From Amphibalanus amphitrite (Eukaryota; Arthropoda; Thecostraca; Balanomorpha; Balanidae): a stretch of DNA of 64,000 nucleotides. Shown here piece after piece: positions 50,239 to 60,125 of the stretch. Under the pieces are notes generated by a model. The model made no database searches, was not told the origin of the DNA, and was given only the letters and a program-made list of their open reading frames with translations. The stretch lies in contig NW_024881523.1 in NCBI RefSeq assembly GCF_019059575.1, forward strand, positions 124,001-188,000, given 5' to 3'. Positions within the stretch are counted from its first letter, which is position 1, and each line of letters starts with the position of its first letter. A program made the position numbers and the translations under genes.

Positions 50239-53200
50239 TTACAGCTTATCTAGAAGGTTACACTGTCGAAGATACAAGAACAGAGCATCAAGTACTTCAC
50301 AATCATTTCCGAGCAAGTTCTCCACTGTAGGGCGGATGCCTCTGGTCCTACAGGCTGAGATCAGACGCAGTCTCTCCACACGATATTGTCGACAATCAAG
50401 GAGAATGTGTCCCACGTCTTGTTGGCAACGACACACCTCACACACAGGCGCTGGATCATGGTCAATGATGTGTGAGTGAGTAAGTACAGTATGCCCTATC
50501 CTGAGCCGGCAAAGTACAACCTCTTCCTTGCGGTTTTCACGTACACATGATGACCAGAAACCAATGTTCGGTTTGATGACCTTCAACTGGGTGTTGCGGT
50601 AATCTTGCCACAGCCTCGAAAAGAGTTCCCTTACGCGGTCTTTCACCATAGGTATGTATTCCCGCGGTCCTACCGTGACCCTTGTCACGTTTGGTTTATC
50701 ATGTGCCTTTTTGGCCCAGTAATCGGCCTTCACATTGCCACCAATACCGCTGTGACCTGGTATCCAGACTAGGGTACATTCTAAGCCAGCACATACATTG
50801 GTGTGGTTTAGTTCTAGAATAGCTTCCAGAATCGGATGATCGTCATTTTTATTTTTCAAGGCCCTGATAGCGGACAAAGAGTCCGTACAAATAAGGGCTT
50901 TTGGAATGCTTTTTGCGCGAACATACCCGATCGCTTCTCTTATAGCCACCAATTCCGCAGTAAATATGGACAAACCGTCCTGGAGCTTAAACGAGAAAAA
51001 GGCATTATTTATCGTGAAAGCACAGGTAGCGGAATCTCCTATTTTGGACCCATCAGTAAATAGGATGCGATAACCCGGGTGGTCCTCCACCAGGTCGTTG
51101 AAGGCCATCTGGATGTCAGTCAAAGTCATTTGTCGCTTGTCTTGGGTCAAAAGCATGTGCGTTTTGACCGGATGTCTTGTCCATGGGGCTGTCGACTTCG
51201 TGGGTTTAGTCACCGGAGGGGGTCTGAAACGCAATTCATTCAGCACTTTCCTAACTCTATAAAGTATTGGGAATCCTGATATTCTGTGCATATAACTTTC
51301 CGACAAGCCATGGTATGGGTCAGTAATGTCTTGCAGGTTCATTAGGTCGTAGCAGGGGTGCTTCTGGTCACCCTGTACTTTCAGGAAATACCTGACCAGA
51401 AGTTCTTTCCTTCTGACAGAAAGTGGGTGCACGTTCGTATCCACCTGCAAGGCTCGTACTGGAGACGTTCGGATGGCCCCTGATGCGATTCTCAAACATG
51501 CATTTTGTATGGTTTCTAATGACTCTATTCTTTTGTTTCCAGGTCCGTCAATAACACATGATGCATACTCCAATATAGGTCGTATAATAGCCTTGTACAT
51601 GCGCAGTAGGACTATGCGGTCCGCACCGTAACTTTTTCCGGCAACACATTTCAACACGGAAATACGCTGCTGAGCTCTGCCTTTTGTATATTCCACGTGG
51701 GCATGCAAGTTCAGCTTTGAGTCCAGGATAACTCCCAAGTATTTCACCTGATCGACCAGGGAGATAGCATCGCCTCCAATGTGTAGGTCAGGAAGAACTT
51801 CCGGGTTAAGACGTTTAAGGCTACGTCGAAACAATATAGCTTTCGACTTGGTAGGTGAAAATGTGAATCCGTGTGTGGAAGCCCAGTTTCCAATCCGATC
51901 CAGTGCTTTCTGTATTTTGTGGAACAATGTTGGGATACGTCTACCCTGCGTCCAGATGGTCACGTCGTCGGCGTATACAGCATAATATATACCCTGAGGA
52001 ATGTCATCCATCAAGGAATCAATTGCCAGGTTGAAAAGTATCGGCGAGATGACCCCACCTTGCACTATGCCATGCTCCTGAGTAAATACATCAGACAAGA
52101 CACCACACCTCACCTGAAAAGTTCTGTTGCTCAGAAAGCCACGAATAAAGTGCATCATGTGGCCCCGGAAGCCGGTGCGGTGCATTTGGTGTAGGAGAAG
52201 AGTAGGTGATACCAAATTGTAAGCAGACTTAATGTCGAGGAATACCGCCAAGGTGCTCGAATGGTGAAGAAAGCCGTCTCTAACATGGGAGTCCAATCGA
52301 ACCAAATGATCTACAGTAGACCGTCCAGTACGGAATGCGCACTGATGTTTGTTCAACAGCTCATATTTTTCAATACACCAACTCAGTCGTTTTCCAACAA
52401 CCCTCTCCATTAGTTTACACAGACACGATGTCAGTTGGATCGGTCGGTACGATGTAACCAATGTAGGGTCTTTACCTGGTTTAACAATTGGCACAATGTA
52501 CGAGTGGCACCACGACTCCGGGAATGTGTCTTTCAGCCATATGTGATTGAATACCTTTAGTAGCTCGTGAAGTTGGGTAGCATCCATGTGTCTTACAAAG
52601 TCATAATGCACTTTATCTGGGCCTACAGATGAGGAACCCGAGCTCTTTATTGCCTCACTTAGCTCTTCAATAGTAATTGGTCTGTTGTAGAGGTCTCGAT
52701 TATCGCTACCAAAGTCTGGGAGCCGCGCCATCATCTCTTGCTCTTTGTCCAGAAAGAGCCTAGAATAGTTAGATTGAGAGCTGAGTTCCTCAAAGTATTT
52801 CCCAAAGGTGTTCGCCACAACGTAAGGATCGTCCACAGTAATGCCGTTGTGGAGTAGGACAGGGAAAGGTTTCGCTACTCTGTGCTTAGTTGAAAACTTA
52901 CGTATAATATCCCACAGACGATTCATAGGTGTTCTATGATTGAACTGAGATAGAAGTTCTCTCCAAGAAGCTTGTTGAGCCTCTCTGAGGATCCGTCGGG
53001 TCTGTGCTTTGATTCTGCGATATTCTACCCGCAAGAACTGAGAGTGAGGATCGCGACGCATCCTATTTTGTGCCCGTCGGCGGTTTTGTATTGCCTCCCG
53101 ACATTTATGTGACCACCAAGGGCACTGGTATTTGGTGTTAGCATTTCTCATAGGAATGAATTGTTTGGCCACATTGATAATCTCTTCAGTTAGAGCTGCA

Positions 53201-54050
53201 CAATTATTCACTCCCATGTCGTCTTTGAAACGAAAAGTGCATGCAGATCGAAAGGCCGGCCAGTCCGCTCTCCTGGTACTCCACCCAGAAAAGACGAATG
53301 GTAGGTCTGGAACAGGTACCGCAGGTCTAAACTGGATCCGTATGGGATAGTGGTCACTGGAATGCAGATCCTTGTCTGTGTCCCATACGAGCAGATGTCC
53401 TATGTCACTGGAGGCTAGAGTCAGATCGATGTGTGATTCGGTACCTGTAGACTCATCAAACCTGGTAGGTTGACCATCATTAAGTACAAGTAGGTCATAT
53501 TGATTAATAACTGTCATCCACATCATTCCTCTTTGGTCACAACACTGTGAACCCCACATCACATGCTTGCTATTCGCGTCTGTGCACAGAATGAACGGTT
53601 TAGGAAGCTGTGCAATCAGCTGTGCCAGATCAGTACATGAAAATTGTTCTGTGGGTGGCAAATACAATGAACACAATGTGATTCGTCTATTTTGGGTCCG
53701 GATAGCACAAGCGAGCGCCTGTAGTGTTGTTTGCAGTGGCAGTCGGTGATGTGGCAATCTATTCGAAACGTAGATGGATACACCTCCTCTCCTGCCCCCC
53801 TGGTCTGAGTACGCATTGAATAAAGTGTAATGAGGGAGGTTGAAAGAGTATTTGTCATTTACAATGAAATGTGTTTCCTGGAGGCAAATTGCATGATAAG
53901 AACCCTCTGTCAGCATCTGTTTGGCTTCTGCCCATTTTCCTATCAGTCCTCTACAATTCCACTGTAGGATATCCAGGGACTGGTCAGGTTGGAATTCAGG
54001 AAGCTCTCCTGAACTTTGGCAAGCTTTTTCATTAGGTTCAATGCGAGATC
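50239..54050 (-). CDS. LINE ORF2: endonuclease, reverse transcriptase, RNase H
   Basis: The polyprotein nicks target DNA, copies the element RNA and removes RNA from the hybrid. The first ATG at 53916 gives 1225 residues, but the open frame reaches back to about 54050 and that extra part encodes SLDILQWNCRGLIGKW, the start of the APE-type endonuclease; no ATG precedes it. Numbering from 53916: endonuclease residues ICLQETHF (E14), TDAN near 110, SSDHYP near 185; RT core from about 430, with YADDVTIW near 649; RNase H with FTDGSK near 954, TAELVAIREA, TDSLSA and KADYWAK; C-terminal zinc motif CEVCRCQQDVGHILLDC near 1155. All catalytic residues I can place are present. The start codon is the open question: loss of ATG, non-AUG initiation, or recoding. 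Confidence 0.92.
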
Positions 54051-54200
54051 ATTTAAACTGAGTGAGCATATGCCAAACAGTACAACAAGGAGTGTGGAAT
54101 TAATGTACGCACACAAGCCCTTCGTCATCCTGGGATGAAGAGCCGTCCTTTTCATGGGACGACAAAACTGATCCAAAACGAAAAACGAAATAAAGAACAT
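53943..54200 (-). other. Small frame in the ORF1-ORF2 gap overlapping ORF2
   Basis: An 85-residue frame with a hydrophobic N-terminal half (LLVVLFGICSL) overlaps the AUG-less start of ORF2 in a different frame. It could feed ORF2 by frameshift or reinitiation, or be chance. No known domain. Confidence 0.25.
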
Positions 54201-54365
54201 CTTCTGGAACTAAACAATGACTCTACTGAATGTCTTCTCAGACTATTAGAGTACTCTTCCAGGAAAGAAAAACAAAAATATGATCTAGTCTTACACTAGA
54301 CTTAGACTCTGCTGGACTTGAAAGAAATAAAACTACCTTCTACAAAACCGTGAGAAGTTGGGAGA

Positions 54366-55844
54366 TTAGGTGGGAGGGCGGGATGCCACCCCAGCCTGGT
54401 TTGTCACCTTTTTTCCTTTCGGTGGTTGGGTGTGCTGGAAATCCATGTGGGCTCCGTGGGGGGAGGCTAGGGGGTTCAATGGAGCAGCGCCACCAGTCTT
54501 TGTCATGCTTCCACCTCTGGTCCCAATGGGGCTTCCTCCGAGGCCATGGGGGCTCTGAGTGGGGACTTTCATCTCTGAGGGTGAGACATGTATCATGTCC
54601 TGACTTTGTTCTACTCCCTGAGAGTGGCTGTCGTGTGTTGCTGACTCCTGCTCAGCACATGCCAGGTCATACATATTCTGCTCTGAGTCAGAGAGAGTGG
54701 ACAGCTGTGTGCTTTCTGATGGGGTGCCGTGCAGGTCCATGGTGTCTCTCTCTCCATCTGTGTCTGCGCTGTGCTGACTCTGCTGTGTCTGGGTCTGTTG
54801 CAGGGTGTCCGTATCAACTCCATCTCCTGAGACCTGAACTCTCACTCCTTGCTGATAGTGTTTGGGCACCCCCAGTTGAGCTTTCTGGACACTTGTGTTC
54901 TGCTGCAGGAACTGTTCGAGTAGTGTCAGTATTTTGTCCATTTTCTCCTCCATGTGGTCCATTCGGGTTTTTGAGGAGTCATTTCGGGGAGCCTCAGCTT
55001 GAACCCTCGCGGCAGTTGCATAAAGGCGTGTGGTTGGGACCTGGTGTTCTTTTTCATAGAGTCTACGAGCATGTGGGTAGGACACGTCCCTGTCAACCTT
55101 CAACTCGCAGATCTCTTTTTCTCTTTTCCAAACGGGACACTGTCTCGAAAGGCAGTCATGGTCAGCTTGGTCGCAGTTTATGCACTTTTTGGCACATGGT
55201 CCATCATGTTTGTTTTCCCCGCATGTTAGGCACACTCCCGTCGACCGGCATCTCTCCTTTGTGTGCCCATACTTTCCACAGTTGTGGCAAATGAGAGGAT
55301 TGGGCACATGCTTTTTGACTTTGTACTCCACGTAGTCAAACTGGAGCTTTGTAGGGCAAGATGGTTTGTTGAAAGTCAGAAGAATCGTTGGTGTCTTTTC
55401 TAGATGGTTACCTGTTTTTCTCATAAATCGCTTGGCAGCTACCACCCCAAACTCTGCCAACCATCCCAGGATGTCATCGTCGGACAGGTCTAGAAGGTCA
55501 AAAGCATGGATAGTTCCTCGGCTTTGGTTCAGTTTTTGATCTCTCTGGATCTCACATTCCTCACCCCCAAAAAGCCTGGCATTGATGAGCTTTTCGGCCT
55601 GGGACTGATCCTGGGTTTTGACCAGAAGCCTTCCATCGTTCATGAAACTGGCCTTCTCCACTTTGTTCCTTCCACCCAGTATCCCCCTTACTGCCTGCTG
55701 GACCCAGGGCCAGCCTTTTTCTTTGACAGGTTTACCAGACAGAAGTTTTATGGTAAGATACACCCCAGTATCCTCACCATCGTCCCAGAAACTTTCAGAG
55801 AAGCCTTCCCCTCTCACCCTTTTGAAGGCCCGTTTTGGCCCCAT
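54366..55844 (-). CDS. LINE ORF1: Gag-like RNA-binding protein with zinc knuckles
   Basis: 492 residues. The N-terminal 170 carry a Gag-like region with an RRM-like fold suggested by the VYLTIKLLSGK and LLVKTQDQSQAEKL strands (inference). Zinc knuckles follow: CHNCGKYGHTKERC near 190, then CLTCGENKHDGPC and CINCDQADHDCLSRQC. A coiled-coil stretch MDHMEEKMDKILTLLEQFLQ lies near 300, and the C-terminal third is Gln/Ser/Thr-rich. ORF1 proteins of this type package element RNA into particles for nuclear import. The start ATG is the first of the frame and sits 230 nt from the element's 5' end. Confidence 0.9.
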   Translation of the reverse strand: MGPKRAFKRVRGEGFSESFWDDGEDTGVYLTIKLLSGKPVKEKGWPWVQQAVRGILGGRNKVEKASFMNDGRLLVKTQDQSQAEKLINARLFGGEECEIQRDQKLNQSRGTIHAFDLLDLSDDDILGWLAEFGVVAAKRFMRKTGNHLEKTPTILLTFNKPSCPTKLQFDYVEYKVKKHVPNPLICHNCGKYGHTKERCRSTGVCLTCGENKHDGPCAKKCINCDQADHDCLSRQCPVWKREKEICELKVDRDVSYPHARRLYEKEHQVPTTRLYATAARVQAEAPRNDSSKTRMDHMEEKMDKILTLLEQFLQQNTSVQKAQLGVPKHYQQGVRVQVSGDGVDTDTLQQTQTQQSQHSADTDGERDTMDLHGTPSESTQLSTLSDSEQNMYDLACAEQESATHDSHSQGVEQSQDMIHVSPSEMKVPTQSPHGLGGSPIGTRGGSMTKTGGAAPLNPLASPHGAHMDFQHTQPPKGKKVTNQAGVASRPPT

Positions 55845-56087
55845 CTTCTAGATTTGCCCTACATCAACATGCAAACCCACCTTTCGCTCTTGTAGCTACA
55901 CGTCAACCTTATTTGAACTCTGACCGCTTCCAACGAAATTACAGCTCCAAACACTCTCGGAGTACTCTTAAAACCCTTTGTAGCAACAAATATCGGTCTA
56001 CGTCTTAAATCTTAAATCTTTAAATAGTCGTGACTGAAACCCGTCCTCTCCGCCACGTGGTGCGCCGGAAACTGCATAAGAGGGATC

Positions 56088-56514
56088 AAAATCGATAATA
56101 ATCAGCTTCCCCCCAACCCCAATTTCCACTGAAGCTGATACAGAAATACATGTTTACCGGTATTCGTAACTCGTGCGCCACATTCGCTATCCTATCTATA
56201 CGGTTCTACGGTGCTGCCACCTAGCGAGGTGTCACGAGGCGAATTGCCCCGTGTTACATTTGACCCCGCTCTCCCCTATATGGAAGCCAGAATTCATGAC
56301 GTTGCTGGCGCGTATAAAACAATTGTAATGTATTCTTTAGGTGAACAAGCCGCTGTGGTTTTGCTGCCAGCGAAAGCTCATTGGTAACCATAGTTTCGGA
56401 GGAGGCCGTGATTTGCTACAATGTCCTACTAGCAATCTAAGAACATAATTATTTCTTAGTAGGACATCGAATGTGATTGGAATATGATATCTTTAAGGGG
56501 GATAATTTTTTCGG
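56088..56514. other. Right end of the nest and flank
   Basis: 56088-56276 is the remaining right portion of the TA-flanked element, ending in its terminal repeat. 56279-56514 is unassigned and includes an inverted pair (GTCCTACTAG...CTTAGTAGGAC, about 56423-56466). Confidence 0.4.
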
Positions 56515-56630
56515 ACGCGTGTATATCACACCACGGTGAGATTTACATAATGCATCGCACTGTAGTGTAAACCTCACCCGGGTGTGATTTACACAATACA
56601 CTACTCCTGTGTATATCACACCACGCGGAG

Positions 56631-56690
56631 ACCTAACCTAACCTAACCTAACCTAACCTAACCTAACCTAACCTAACCTAACCTGACCTA
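56631..56690 (-). repeat. Interstitial telomeric repeat (TTAGG)n, left arm
   Basis: Ten perfect ACCTA units then one ACCTG, that is TTAGG on the minus strand, the ancestral arthropod telomere repeat. It closes the left palindrome arm at its outer edge. Confidence 0.95.
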
Positions 56691-56735
56691 CTGATTTTTG
56701 CCTACCCGTGGATGAGGAAGAAGGTACTCGCATGA

Positions 56736-56870
56736 AGAGATTGCAAGCAATGGTAAGTCAAATATTTTTAGGTTAAGTGGTTGTGCATCAGGCTTCAGGC
56801 CTTCGGCCTGAAGCCAGATACACAACCACTTAACCTAAAAATATTTGACTTACCATTGCCTGTAATCTCT
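56736..56870. repeat. Hairpin with 66-bp stem, left arm
   Basis: Stem 56736-56801 pairs with 56805-56870 with four mismatches around a TTC loop; the loop end is the symmetric CTTCAGGCC/GGCCTGAAG. Both strands contain AGGTTAAGTGGTTGTG and AATGGTAAGTCAAATA, so TTAGG-like sequence is also built into the stem. Confidence 0.9.
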
Positions 56871-57005
56871 CCTAAGGCATTGCCTTCGGCACTGCACCGC
56901 TTCGCCACGAGCATTCAGACGTCGCTTTCCATATTGTATTGGTGCTTTTAAACTTGTCGGTCGGCAGCGAACCCACCGCTACCAAGGAAAAGCGAAAATG
57001 CGGGA

Positions 57006-57086
57006 AAAAGCGCCCGCACCGACGGGACTAGAACCCGCAACATTCGGATCATGGTGCAAGCACCTTCACCACTAGGCCAGCCGGTC
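57006..57086 (-). ncRNA. tRNA-like Pol III unit, left arm
   Basis: Mirror copy of 59277-59357: B box 57025-57035, A box 57069-57079, T-run just beyond on the minus strand. It carries the one base that differs between arms (57047), within the would-be anticodon arm. Confidence 0.6.
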
Positions 57087-57154
57087 AGGTGATTCCGAGG
57101 GAGAGGACGCCCGTAATACCGCCGGAATATTCGTAGTGCTTAGTCTGATCTGAC

Positions 57155-57216
57155 CAATGGGCGAGCAGAGTCACTGCTCTGACCAATGGACGTTCAGCGT
57201 TGCTATGACGTCACAT
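57155..57216. promoter_or_regulatory. CRE plus two CCAAT boxes, left arm
   Basis: TCTGACCAATGG occurs twice, separated by the small palindrome GAGCAGAGTCACTGCTC, followed by the full CRE TGACGTCA (57206-57213). The mirror copy is at 59147-59208. The combination is a common promoter-proximal module in animals. Confidence 0.5.
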
Positions 57217-57379
57217 CGTGGTGAGATATACACACAGCTGCCCTCTCTGTGTATTCCTCACCCGGGTGTGATTTACACTACGTAGTAGATTTTGTGTATA
57301 TCACACCGGGGTGGGTGTGATTTACACAAATGGCCGGTATTGTGTAAATCTCACCGTGGTGTGATATACACGGTCCCAA

Positions 57380-58983
57380 ATATTATCATTTCAAGAATGG
57401 GAGAGGCTAAGAATCAAAGTAACTTACATTCTGCCTAAAAGAGACAACGATCTTCAAAGTACCTGAGGTAAATAAAAACACTTAAGCCAGTTTAACGTAA
57501 TTTAAATCGGCTTATTGCGTTGCGATATTCAAATATCAAATCAAATTAAAGATAGGATGGTAATTTTCTCAGCACTAAAAACCGGTCATTTTGTGGTATT
57601 TTCGGCAAAACTAGGCATTTCCAGTTAATTTGAGGTATAACAGGGTCATTTAGCACCTAACCAGTTATAACACCTATTTAAGGGACTTTAGCACTACTTT
57701 CAGTCTAATTCGCAGTATTTTTAGTTTGAATGGCACCTAATGGTAGTCATTTCGCACTATTTTTGGTAGATGTTTAGGCATCCCTACTAAATCTAGAAGG
57801 ATTTAAGTATATTATGGAGAAACAAACTACAATACTAGTCTGTACTAGCTACAGATTGTTTGTTGCCAGGTCGATTAGCGTCCTTCGGCGCATGCGTTTT
57901 GAGAGGACCGATAGGACGCAGGGCGCGCTTCTTGGACGGATTTGGCAAGGAATTTGGACAGATTGATTTGCGTACAGCCTCAGCGTGTGCCGATCATCCT
58001 GCCTTTTCTTGTCCAAGAGTGAACTGAGCGAGGTTCTTAGCATGGAGATTGGAGAGTGATGACGATTTCCGCGAGGATGTTGGGTCCTACCGTCCGCCCA
58101 AGCGTACTGGTCCGCCAGTGCTGCTGTCTTTATTCTGTCAGGTTATCTAACGGCGCTATGGGCATGTAGGTACAGCATTGCAGCAGCAAATGCTTAATCT
58201 AAATGTGCGGTGGCATTTTCCCATGCTTAGTAGGAAGCGCTCGACGTCCCTTCCGTACGTGTCGTGGAAGGGACGTGTCTGTCATTGACGCACATCAACT
58301 AGATGGATCTTGATTGTAGCATTTCGCAGCAGCGTTTCATCGTTCAGCGGCCTAACGCCTAGCCAGCTCTCATTTCGAGGGAGTGGTACTTTGCTGACTG
58401 CTGAGGAGCATGAGTGGTCACGCTGCATCGTGAGCCAGATGAAGCCGGTGGGCAGACCGCGTGTACCGTACATTTGCGTACATGATTTTGTCCCACGAAC
58501 CTTAGCGATGCGCATTTTTGTCCACAAATTTACCTAATATATACCCAGCATGCCTATTAGTCGTTAGGGGGCAGCACCGGGCGTGGTGTATTGCGTAGAG
58601 GGCAGGACCTATGCAACAAAACTTGCTCCAATTCCGTTTTCATCGTGGAAGTAATACGCTGAATGGAGGATCATACTTTGATGTCCAACTTACGTACAAC
58701 ATAAAAAATAAATACCTCAAGGCTCAAGAATACTGTGATCATAGCAGCAGCGATCGTGCTCGGCAGTGAAATCATGAATAGTGCTCATATACCGGATTTA
58801 GTGCAAAATGAGCTACCACACACCCATTTATTATGCCAGATCTGGCATCGCCTCTGTACTAGCTAAAATAGTGCGGAATGACCGGATATACCTGTGTTTG
58901 ACAGGAATTGCCTGCGAAAAGACGATAGTGCAAACTGAACTTATGATAGTGCAAAATAACTGAAATTTATGGTACTGAAAAAA
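57380..58983. other. Spacer of the giant palindrome
   Basis: AT-rich 1604 bp. Repeated phrases such as TAGTGCAAAAT / AGCACTA and TTAGGCA occur on both sides. The longest frames are under 85 codons without recognisable motifs. A small palindrome TGCCAGATCTGGCA lies at 58834-58847. Confidence 0.5.
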
Positions 58984-59276
58984 TTGGGACCGTGTATATC
59001 ACACCACGGTGAGATTTACACAATACCGGCCATTTGTGTAAATCACACCCACCCCGGTGTGATATACACAAAATCTACTACGTAGTGTAAATCACACCCG
59101 GGTGAGGAATACACAGAGAGGGCAGCTGTGTGTATATCTCACCACGATGTGACGTCATAGCAACGCTGAACGTCCATTGGTCAGAGCAGTGACTCTGCTC
59201 GCCCATTGGTCAGATCAGACTAAGCACTACGAATATTCCGGCGGTATTACGGGCGTCCTCTCCCTCGGAATCACCT

Positions 59277-59357
59277 GACCGGCTGGCCTAGTGGTGAAGG
59301 TGCTTGCACCATGATGCGAATGTTGCGGGTTCTAGTCCCGTCGGTGCGGGCGCTTTT
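59277..59357 (+). ncRNA. tRNA-like Pol III unit, right arm
   Basis: A box TGGCCTAGTGG (59284-59294) and B box GGTTCTAGTCC (59328-59338) are 44 bases apart, matching type-2 Pol III promoters; a T-arm-like CGGG-TTCTAGT-CCCG forms, and a T5 terminator stands at about 59353-59357. The acceptor stem pairs only over ACCG/CGGT and the anticodon arm is irregular, so this is a tRNA-derived RNA (SINE-like) rather than a working tRNA. Confidence 0.6.
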
Positions 59358-59492
59358 TCCCGCATTTTCGCTTTTCCTTGGTAGCGGTGGGTTCGCTGCC
59401 GACCGACAAGTTTAAAAGCACCAATACAATATGGAAAGCGACGTCTGAATGCTCGTGGCGAAGCGGTGCAGTGCCGAAGGCAATGCCTTAGG

Positions 59493-59627
59493 AGAGATTA
59501 CAGGCAATGGTAAGTCAAATATTTTTAGGTTAAGTGGTTGTGTATCTGGCTTCAGGCCGAAGGCCTGAAGCCTGATGCACAACCACTTAACCTAAAAATA
59601 TTTGACTTACCATTGCTTGCAATCTCT
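59493..59627. repeat. Hairpin with 66-bp stem, right arm
   Basis: Inverted copy of 56736-56870, with the same four stem mismatches. Confidence 0.9.
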
Positions 59628-59675
59628 TCATGCGAGTACCTTCTTCCTCATCCACGGGTAGGCAAAAATCAGTAG

Positions 59676-59750
59676 GTCAGGTTAGGTTAGGTTAGGTTAG
59701 GTTAGGTTAGGTTAGGTCAGGTCAGGTCAGGTCAGGTCAGGTCAGGTCTA
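59676..59750 (+). repeat. Interstitial telomeric repeat, TTAGG changing to TCAGG
   Basis: After one GTCAG, seven GTTAG units are followed by six GTCAG units. The arm identity with the left side ends at this switch. The block-wise change of one base in six successive units suggests local amplification of a variant. Confidence 0.95.
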
Positions 59751-59780
59751 AGGTTTGGTTAAGTGTCTTGTTACCGTGCC

Positions 59781-60125
59781 TACTGTGTAAATCTCACCCA
59801 GGTGCTGCGTGGTTTGACACCCAGGTGTGATTTACCCACTACCGAGCACACAGTGTATATCACACCCTGGTGAGATTTACACATTGGCTAGGCCTACTGT
59901 GTAAATCACACCCAGGTGCTGCGTGGTTTGACACCCAGGTGTGATTTACACACTAGGAGCACATTGTGTATATCACACCACGGTGTGATTTACGCATTTG
60001 CCGGGCCTACTGTGTAAATCACACCCAGGTGCTGCGTGGTCTGACACCCGGGTGTGATTTACACACTAGGAGCACATTGTGTATATCACACCCCGGTGTG
60101 ATTTACGCATTGCCGGCCCACTGTG
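59781..60125 (+). repeat. Three 113-bp tandem units made of hairpin motifs
   Basis: Units start (TACTGTGTAAAT) at 59781, 59895 and 60008. Each contains GTGTAAATCACACC paired with GGTGTGATTTACAC around a spacer with GTGCTGCGTGG, then a GTGTATATCACACC...GGTGTGATTTACGC pair, that is two potential hairpins. The same motifs edge the palindrome arms and the left flank (56517-56625). Confidence 0.85.

Larger units (their letters stand above)
49484..56087 (-). mobile_element. Full-length LINE (I/LOA/R1-like), 6.58 kb, 13-bp TSD
   Basis: The insertion is 49497-56074, flanked by an exact 13-bp duplication CATAAGAGGGATC (49484-49496, 56075-56087). Read on the minus strand it has a 230-nt 5' UTR, ORF1 (55844-54366), a 316-nt gap, ORF2 (to 50239), and a 742-nt 3' UTR ending in four CAAG units rather than poly(A). 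Both ORFs lack internal stops. The endonuclease-RT-RNase H order places it among the RNase-H-bearing LINE clades (I, LOA, some R1). The intact frames and exact duplication mark a young, perhaps active copy. Confidence 0.93.
39183..56278. mobile_element. TA-flanked TIR element or pair of ends enclosing a 17-kb nest
   Basis: The left end at 39185 reads GGGGAGAACGGGGTTAATTG then TAACA; the right end (reverse complement from 56276) reads GGGGAGAGCGGGGTCAAATG then TAACA: 22 of 25 bases alike. TA lies directly outside both ends, a Tc1/mariner-like target. GGGGT(C)AA...TGTAACA-type motifs recur in the left subterminal part (39360-39440, 39727-39757, 39960) and in the last 60 bp on the right, and a GTCACGAGGCGAATT segment occurs inverted at 39964-39978 and 56231-56245. 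Inside lie an hAT MITE, a 3.1-kb element and a LINE. Subtracting these leaves about 6.8 kb with no recognised transposase, so two independent copies of one family are also possible. Confidence 0.6.

Noticed and set aside
54350-55294. 314-residue plus-strand frame rich in Cys and Leu
   Set aside because: Antisense shadow of LINE ORF1, which has zinc knuckles and fits the element structure.
56631-56690. True chromosome end
   Set aside because: Only about ten units, flanked by unique sequence on both sides and mirrored 3 kb away; interstitial.
59277-59357. Functional tRNA gene
   Set aside because: A and B boxes fit, but the acceptor stem pairs over only four bases and the anticodon arm is irregular; better read as tRNA-derived.
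59781-60125. CRISPR-like regularly spaced repeats
   Set aside because: Eukaryotic context, units are contiguous tandem copies without unique spacers, and no cas genes.
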